Virus record (IMG/VR): IMGVR_UViG_3300047510_001757
Span: 1-36,277 of that record
Origin: a virus
Reading direction: 5' to 3' (one strand)
Length of the DNA stretch: 36,277 nucleotides
Each line of letters opens with the position of its first letter. Positions within the stretch are counted from its first letter, which is position 1. The notes beneath the pieces are model-generated. The model was not told the origin of the DNA and made no database searches. It worked only from the letters and a program-made list of their open reading frames with translations. Of this stretch, positions 32,258-36,277 are shown piece after piece. The translations under genes were made by a program, and so were the position numbers.

Positions 32258-32666
32258 CACTAATTCCAAGGTGAGATGTTACGACGCGCCACGCATCCGC
32301 CGCCGTCGTCACAATCTCGACCCGCCACCCCGCATTGCGCAATAGCTCATGCCAACGTTTTTGGTTATCGCTTACCCGCCCCTTACCCGTCGGTGACTTA
32401 AACTCTATCGCCAATCCGACCGCGCGCTTATCGAAGGAAGGCCAGAAACACAACCAATCCGGTACCCCCGCCTCGACTCCTTCCGCCTTCATCAATGACG
32501 CCTCACGCGCCGAACGCCGCCCCCCATTCGGCACCGCACACGCCGGATGCGCGCGCGTACGTGGGTCCGTCCTCCATCGCTTCACGAATAAACGTTGCTC
32601 AATCGCTTCAAGGTGTTGCGGCTTGCGACGTATTGCCTGTTTATAAAACGTTGCCATCTTCCCCAC
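32250..32666 (-). CDS. VRR-NUC domain nuclease
   Basis: The 138-aa product has the PD-(D/E)xK core of the VRR-NUC family: EAGVPDWLCFWP (D70), GLAIEFKSPTGKGRVSDNQ (E88, K90, Q102) and a following WRVEIVTTAADAWRVV strand-helix. Stand-alone phage VRR-NUC enzymes act on branched or flapped DNA and are thought to be Holliday-junction or structure-specific nucleases, which would help process replicated DNA before packaging. I choose GTG 32666 because GGAGG lies six bases upstream; an internal ATG at 32657 is the alternative. The start overlaps the upstream gene by 26 bases. Confidence 0.85.
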   Translation of the reverse strand: MGKMATFYKQAIRRKPQHLEAIEQRLFVKRWRTDPRTRAHPACAVPNGGRRSAREASLMKAEGVEAGVPDWLCFWPSFDKRAVGLAIEFKSPTGKGRVSDNQKRWHELLRNAGWRVEIVTTAADAWRVVTSHLGISDG

Positions 32667-33114
32667 GCTTCGCCTCCTCCAATCGTTTACGCTCGTAATA
32701 CTTTTTCCACCGTATCGCGTTTGCTTTCTTTGCGATTTCCTTCACGCGCTCCGCTCCTAAACTTTTGACCCTCGCCGCCGCTCCCAACTTTCCGCCAATC
32801 TTCCCGGCCTCCGAACGAGTCATTGGTCTATCCGGCATCCTCTCTCCCTTTTCTTTCCATCGCCGCTTCCGCGCACCCAATGCCACGCGATTCAGATTGT
32901 TTTTTTGCCATCGCATAACGTCCTTGCGTTTCCGCTTGACCTTACAATCATTGCAATAGAACGCCATCCCTACCGTGCCGTATACGGGTCGAGGACAGAG
33001 TTGGCATATACCGCGCTTCCTCCGTTCGCATTGTTCACACACGAATGTCACGCGCCCCAACCTATCCGTGTATTCTGCCAACCTTCCGCGACACGTGCGA
33101 AAGGCGCATCGCAT
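32641..33114 (-). CDS. Zinc-finger protein with basic C-terminal region
   Basis: The 157-aa product has CAFRTC, CEQC, CQLC and CNDC pairs within the first 57 residues, enough for two zinc sites. A very basic stretch follows (KRKRKDVMRWQKNN, ARKRRWKEKGER), then a helical segment with SEAGKIGGKLGAAARV and ERVKEIAKKANAIRW. The latter resembles the small KGG-type stress or DNA-binding repeats. The combination suggests a nucleic-acid-binding protein, possibly a host-takeover factor. It lacks the catalytic His pattern of HNH nucleases. Its ATG overlaps the preceding stop by one base. Confidence 0.65.
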   Translation of the reverse strand: MRCAFRTCRGRLAEYTDRLGRVTFVCEQCERRKRGICQLCPRPVYGTVGMAFYCNDCKVKRKRKDVMRWQKNNLNRVALGARKRRWKEKGERMPDRPMTRSEAGKIGGKLGAAARVKSLGAERVKEIAKKANAIRWKKYYERKRLEEAKRGEDGNVL

Positions 33115-33293
33115 TACTTACCGTCCTCTGAATCAAGAGTGAAGGCATCACTTAACGTCGCGTGAGCAATGACCTGCATACGCTCACGATGCAACTGTGC
33201 CAGCTTCGCCGTCGTGCGCGCGATTTCCTCATCCAATTCGCGCAACGTATTGTCGGCGTGGTCGTGTATAATCAGCGGAAAATTTATCGTCAT
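33114..33293 (-). CDS. Small 59-aa coiled-coil protein
   Basis: This short gene fills the gap between two others. It has an ATG at 33293, a GGGAG site nine bases upstream inside the end of the previous gene, and a TAA that overlaps the next ATG by one base. The product starts MTINFPLIIHDHADNTLR and has a helical heptad-like part (LDEEIARTTAKLAQLHRERMQVIA) and an acidic end. The tight coupling to both neighbours is the main evidence. The function is unknown. Confidence 0.65.
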   Translation of the reverse strand: MTINFPLIIHDHADNTLRELDEEIARTTAKLAQLHRERMQVIAHATLSDAFTLDSEDGK

Positions 33294-33566
33294 TTACATC
33301 ATCTCCCGATGTGAAGAGTAATCGCCGTACATCTCGCGCGTAAACGCTTCCGCGCACTCAAAGCACCCTGACATATGGTCCGTAAATGTCCATCGCTTAA
33401 TGTAGGAACCGCACGGCATCGCGATGTAATCAAACACGTTTCCCATCATCGCATCCGGCAAAATTTCTTTTGCCGATTCGTGCATATCTTCGCATCGCAT
33501 CGCGTGTTGTAACATCTCCACACCGTCAACACATTGTCCACAATATCCACAGACGCGCCCGTCCAT
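33294..33566 (-). CDS. Small Cys-rich, zinc-finger-like protein
   Basis: The ATG at 33566 follows GGAGGGG by six bases. The 90-aa product has CGYCGQC at residues 6-12, an H and C near 21-25, and a second CFEC pair near 68-71, all compatible with zinc binding. The C-terminus (REMYGDYSSHREMM) ends in the ribosome binding site for the next gene. It lies three bases from the upstream stop. The function is unknown. Confidence 0.65.
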   Translation of the reverse strand: MDGRVCGYCGQCVDGVEMLQHAMRCEDMHESAKEILPDAMMGNVFDYIAMPCGSYIKRWTFTDHMSGCFECAEAFTREMYGDYSSHREMM

Positions 33567-33569
33567 CGC

Positions 33570-33776
33570 TCACCCCTCCCGTCGCAATTCGTCGCGCACC
33601 TTTCGCACCGCATCCAACGCGCGCGGCCCCATCTTGCGCCGTCCCGCGCACCAATGCAACACCGTTTGTGGGCAATACTTAATCGCCAACGCGAGCCGTG
33701 CCTTCGCCATAGAGAACCCCTTCTCCTCCGGCATCCGCAACAATTCCAACGCCTCTTGCAATTCCTTCGCCATCAT
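33570..33776 (-). CDS. Small HTH-like protein
   Basis: The 68-aa product begins MMAKELQEALELLRM, and the segment AKARLALAIKYCPQTVLHWCAGRRKMGPRAL looks like a Cro/XRE-type helix-turn-helix with QTVLHWC as recognition helix. AGGAGG stands ten bases before the first ATG. That ATG overlaps the upstream stop (ATGA). The longer frame to 33836 lies inside the previous gene. It may regulate the early-to-middle operon. Confidence 0.55.
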   Translation of the reverse strand: MMAKELQEALELLRMPEEKGFSMAKARLALAIKYCPQTVLHWCAGRRKMGPRALDAVRKVRDELRREG

Positions 33777-34000
33777 ACGCCGACCCCCTCCTTGTGAGAA
33801 TACTTCGCAATACATACCCGACTGACCGACCGCCAAAACATCGCGCGGAACGCATACTCGTTGCGTGTCAATCGCCTACGGTCTTGCACCTTCGAATCAG
33901 CTAACGCGCTGTAATAATTCGCGCGCGCCTCTAATTTCTTCGCACCCTTATACGCTCCGTGCGCTTCCGCCATGATTCGCGCCAATCGTGTGATGTTCAT
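33773..34000 (-). CDS. Hypothetical basic protein
   Basis: The 75-aa product is helical and basic (MNITRLARIMAEAHGAYKGAKKLEARANYY, RRRLTRNEYAFRAMFWRSVSRV). No domain is recognised, but the basic, aromatic composition suggests nucleic-acid or ribosome contact. It overlaps the next gene by four bases and follows the Cys-pair gene after three bases. Confidence 0.55.
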   Translation of the reverse strand: MNITRLARIMAEAHGAYKGAKKLEARANYYSALADSKVQDRRRLTRNEYAFRAMFWRSVSRVCIAKYSHKEGVGV

Positions 34001-34003
34001 TTC

Positions 34004-34195
34004 TTAATCCGTTGAGTCGATGTGGTACGTCATGTTACACCCCTTGCACTTTAGCGTACGATGTCCCGCGCGCGCATCGAGCCAATACGATACATCGTCC
34101 CAATCGTGGCTCTTAAACCATCTGTCCGAATCCATCCACGTGCCGGATTCATCCTTGCCGTATTTCAGGCAGACTTCCCCCTGTGCGTTGCTCAT
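34004..34195 (-). CDS. Small Cys-pair protein
   Basis: The 63-aa product contains Trp-rich segments (GTWMDSDRWFKSHDWDDVSYWL), a basic turn and a C-terminal CKGC followed by TYHID. Together with C9 and the late His it may bind zinc. It begins in a four-base overlap with the 268-aa gene, which suggests both belong to the same early transcript. The function is unknown. Confidence 0.55.
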   Translation of the reverse strand: MSNAQGEVCLKYGKDESGTWMDSDRWFKSHDWDDVSYWLDARAGHRTLKCKGCNMTYHIDSTD

Positions 34196-34998
34196 GCCGC
34201 CACCGCCTCACGACGCATCTGCCGGAACGATTCGATGCGCGCGCGCTCCGACTTATTCTGCTCCGCACACCAGTTCATTGCGTACTGCATTACTTCAATC
34301 GCGCGACGATTCTTCTCACCATCATTCGACGCGCTCGGCCAATGGTTCACCTGCCAATTACCAACCTTGTTCCGAAACACATTCGCCGTAATCGTCTCAA
34401 ACCGCGACGCGACGCGCATATGCTTGCCACACCCTGTATACTTCCACGATTCCACCCGCATCTGCACCGTGCGCATTACGTTGACCTTCAGGTGCTTGTC
34501 GAGTCGCGGATTTTCAAATCGACCAAGCTCGTAGGCCACCACCTCAATCGGATGCACCACGGGCTCGCGCTCGACAAGGTGCTTGTTGTTGACCTGAAAA
34601 TTCTTTTCCGCCTCCAACATCTCCGCCCACTCCCGCGCATCGCGCGCACGCTTTTCCGCGCGATTCGCAACCGCCTGAGCAAATTCCGCCACTTCTTCCA
34701 GCGTCGCTTCGTCTTGCTTGACAAGATAGTTGCTCCACTTCACGCGCCCGGACTTGAGCCGCACCTTGCACACATCAAACGAATCCCGCTCGACCGTGCC
34801 GTCCCGCTCATTCGCATACGTATACCGGACCCGATAGTCCATGCTGGTGAGATATCGCACCCCGGTGATGGTCACCAAGATTCCAAACTTGCTCCAGTTA
34901 TTCCCGCGAACCAGCGTCGGGTCCTTCAGGTACACCTTGTCACCCTTCTGCGGCATCCCGATGGTGTGAAGCTCGACCGTCATCTCATTGTTCTGCAT
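34192..34998 (-). CDS. Early protein of unknown function (268 aa)
   Basis: GGAGAG precedes the ATG, which lies about 30 bases after the predicted start of the promoter at 35037-35065. Residues 15-90 are beta-like with MPQKGDKVYLKD and a VRYLTSMDYRVRYTY stretch, resembling an SH3/KOW-type barrel. A long charged helix (about 95-135) and a mixed region with CGKHMRVASRFETITANVF and NWQVNHWPSASND follow. Codon choice is more strongly C/G-ending than in adjacent small genes, hinting at high early expression. I recognise no family, although its promoter and size mark it as a main early gene. Confidence 0.75.
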   Translation of the reverse strand: MQNNEMTVELHTIGMPQKGDKVYLKDPTLVRGNNWSKFGILVTITGVRYLTSMDYRVRYTYANERDGTVERDSFDVCKVRLKSGRVKWSNYLVKQDEATLEEVAEFAQAVANRAEKRARDAREWAEMLEAEKNFQVNNKHLVEREPVVHPIEVVAYELGRFENPRLDKHLKVNVMRTVQMRVESWKYTGCGKHMRVASRFETITANVFRNKVGNWQVNHWPSASNDGEKNRRAIEVMQYAMNWCAEQNKSERARIESFRQMRREAVAA

Positions 34999-35036
34999 TG
35001 TTCTCTCCGTTGATTGTGGTTGACCCTACACAGCGA

Positions 35037-35065
35037 ACAGTATCTACCTTTGTACCTACCCGCAA
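35037..35065 (-). promoter_or_regulatory. Early promoter copy A
   Basis: On the minus strand TTGCGG (35065-35060), 17 bp and TACTGT (35042-35037). The spacer begins GTAGGTAC, as in copies B and C. Transcription would start near 35030, with a ~32-base leader to the 268-aa gene. CTGTGTAGGG around the start is shared with copy B. Confidence 0.7.
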
Positions 35066-35068
35066 GTC

Positions 35069-35209
35069 CTACTTTTTTTCCGTCAACTTGTCGTGCAAAT
35101 CAGCGACAAACTTCTTAAACTCCCCCGCCCCTAGAACCGCATCCCACGCCGCATCAACCGACTTGCCATTGTTGATTTCCCGAAGAATCCGCGCCAGTAC
35201 CTTTTCCAT
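35069..35209 (-). CDS. Small 46-aa early protein
   Basis: The frame begins at ATG 35209, seven bases after GGAG and about 31 bases beyond the start of promoter copy B. A longer reading that includes the promoter is rejected. The product is an amphipathic helical peptide: MEKVLARILREINNGKSVDAAWDAVLG, then AGEFKKFVADLHDKLTEKK. A dedicated promoter for such a short gene suggests an early regulator or host-takeover peptide; no family is recognised. Confidence 0.65.
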   Translation of the reverse strand: MEKVLARILREINNGKSVDAAWDAVLGAGEFKKFVADLHDKLTEKK

Positions 35210-35246
35210 TTCGCCGCTCCCTTTAGAGGTTCGCCCTACACAGTTG

Positions 35247-35275
35247 ATAGTATTTACATACGTACCTACCCGCAA
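35247..35275 (-). promoter_or_regulatory. Early promoter copy B
   Basis: On the minus strand TTGCGG (35275-35270), a 17-bp spacer beginning GTAGGTAC, and TACTAT (35252-35247). It has the best -10 of the three leftward copies. It would start transcription near 35240, just ahead of the 46-aa gene, and could also feed the downstream early genes. Confidence 0.7.
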
Positions 35276-35306
35276 GTGGGAACTTAAGCCATTGAAATTC
35301 AACGAC

Positions 35307-36185
35307 TTACGCCGCCGCCGCGACGGGGGCCACCTTCTCCCCCGTCACGAAATCAGCCGCCGTTTGCGCCATCGACGCCGCGCGCGCCAACATCTCCGGG
35401 TGCGCTTCGCAAGCCTTTGCCCACGACTGTAGGTAAGCCGCCGATTGCGTCACGGATTCCATACCAAACCGCGCAGAAAGAAACGCCGCTCCGATTTCCG
35501 CGACCAACTCTTCGAAGGCGTAATCGGGGTTTCCATACTTGCCGGAGAGATTGCGATTGCAACGCCGCTCTGTTCCCGTCCAATGCGACAACTCATGAAA
35601 GAGCGTTCCGTAGTATCCCGAGGTCGAGGTGAAGGCCGTGACGCGCGGCATATTGATGTAATCCGACGAGTGGTCGTAATACGCGCGCATATCATCCGTG
35701 TGGCAAATCGACGCGCCCGTTGCGCTGACCATGCAATCCGCCTCGGCGTTGCGCTCCAATTCCGTTCGCGTATCCTCCGCCCCCTTCAACTTTGCGAGCG
35801 CCCCTTCCTCGACTTCCTCCAACTGTTCCACGTTGAACACAACGAAAGACTTTGCAAAGAAATAGAACTCCTTCTCCTCCTTGCCCTTGCTGTCTTTCTT
35901 TTCCGCGCGGCTCATGAAGTAAACGTAGGTCCCTTTCTCACCCTTCCGAACCATGCACCCTGCCGCCTGAGCTTGCTTGAACGTCACGAATCCCAAATCA
36001 GTCCACCCCTTCGCCATCGCCTTAAACCACAACGCCACGACGTTGCCACCGCTGTACGCGCGCTTGGTCACCGCATTGACCGGGAAGCCCGACCCCTTCC
36101 ACGGGCGAGCCCACGGCAGGTTTCCCTTCTTCATCTCTTCGACAATCTCGCCGAACACCCGGGCATACACATCGTTGTTAGTCAT
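35307..36185 (-). CDS. ArdC-like antirestriction/ssDNA-binding protein
   Basis: The 292-aa product matches the two-part ArdC design. The N-terminal ~125 residues form the DUF1738-type ssDNA-binding domain (VFGEIVEEMKKGNLPWARPW, NAVTKRAYSGGNVVALW, FVTFKQAQAAGCMVRKGEKGTYVYFM, SFVVFNVEQLE). The rest is a zincin-like peptidase domain with HELSHW (HExxH) and a downstream acidic helix (YAFEELVAEIGAAFL) supplying the third ligand. Plasmid ArdC blocks some restriction systems and protects incoming ssDNA. As the first gene after promoter copy C it is probably made at once on entry. Confidence 0.88.
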   Translation of the reverse strand: MTNNDVYARVFGEIVEEMKKGNLPWARPWKGSGFPVNAVTKRAYSGGNVVALWFKAMAKGWTDLGFVTFKQAQAAGCMVRKGEKGTYVYFMSRAEKKDSKGKEEKEFYFFAKSFVVFNVEQLEEVEEGALAKLKGAEDTRTELERNAEADCMVSATGASICHTDDMRAYYDHSSDYINMPRVTAFTSTSGYYGTLFHELSHWTGTERRCNRNLSGKYGNPDYAFEELVAEIGAAFLSARFGMESVTQSAAYLQSWAKACEAHPEMLARAASMAQTAADFVTGEKVAPVAAAA

Positions 36186-36232
36186 CTCTTCATCTCCGGT
36201 GAAGCGGCGACGTCATTGTCGCCGACCCCTAG

Positions 36233-36261
36233 AGAGTATCTACCTATGTACCTACCCGCAA
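36233..36261 (-). promoter_or_regulatory. Early promoter copy C
   Basis: On the minus strand TTGCGG (36261-36256), a 17-bp spacer beginning GTAGGTAC, and TACTCT (36238-36233). Transcription would start near 36226, about 41 bases before the ArdC-like gene. Only 16 bases lie upstream within the window, so upstream activating sequence is at the other end if the genome is circular. Confidence 0.68.
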
Positions 36262-36277
36262 GTCCCCCTCCAATCCT

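Noticed and set aside
34183-35013. A 276-codon plus-strand frame opposite the 268-aa early gene
   Set aside because: It mirrors the codon bias of the real gene, crosses its promoter region and shows no protein-like features.

Overview
This window is a compact tailed-phage genome, most likely a siphovirus with an HK97-type head, and it may be a complete genome cut at an arbitrary point. All but two convincing genes lie on the minus strand and many overlap by 1, 4 or 8 bases (ATGA, TGATG, TAATG junctions). Base composition is roughly 54% GC by eye. The host cannot be named. The sigma70-like promoters, the amidase plus holin-like plus spanin-like lysis genes and the GTG/TTG/CTG starts suggest a Gram-negative bacterium; this is inference.

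Layout in the direction of transcription, from the right edge leftwards. (1) 36.3-34.0 kb, early region: an ArdC-like antirestriction protein, a 46-aa protein and a 268-aa unknown protein, each behind its own copy of a repeated promoter (-35 TTGCGG, 17 bp, -10 TACTNT). (2) 34.2-31.2 kb: an array of small proteins, several with Cys pairs that look zinc-binding, a VRR-NUC nuclease, a one-TM protein, a ParB-like protein and a glycosyltransferase resembling the phage TET-associated family. (3) 30.5-22.5 kb, head: TerS, TerL (apparently starting at CTG), a portal-MuF fusion, prohead protease, major capsid and connectors. (4) 22.5-16.3 kb: a structural protein, a 1186-aa fiber with an S74 chaperone, small accessory proteins and a 20-residue repeat protein. 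(5) 16.3-6.2 kb, tail: neck and tail-completion proteins, tail tube, G/GT tail chaperones with a textbook -1 frameshift signal, tape measure, a Dit-position protein, and a 1727-aa hub-fiber fusion ending in a second S74 domain. (6) 6.2-4.7 kb, lysis: two holin-like proteins, an amidase and a spanin-like protein, followed by a metallophosphoesterase. (7) 3.4-0.6 kb: small genes, a divergent control region at 2.26-2.41 kb with two rightward HTH genes, and a leftward set including an SSB-like protein with a DDDLPF tail. (8) 1-605: no convincing gene, but a palindrome, a tRNA-like 3' end and a strong hairpin.

If the ends are joined, the leftward SSB operon runs through the non-coding segment into the ArdC early operon, giving one continuous early-to-late transcription order. 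No integrase, polymerase, helicase or primase is recognisable, so replication probably relies on the host. The most striking global signal is near-total absence of GATC: I found one site (613-616) in 36 kb where about 140 are expected. Together with the ArdC-like protein and a possible DNA-glycosylation pair, this suggests a phage shaped by restriction pressure.
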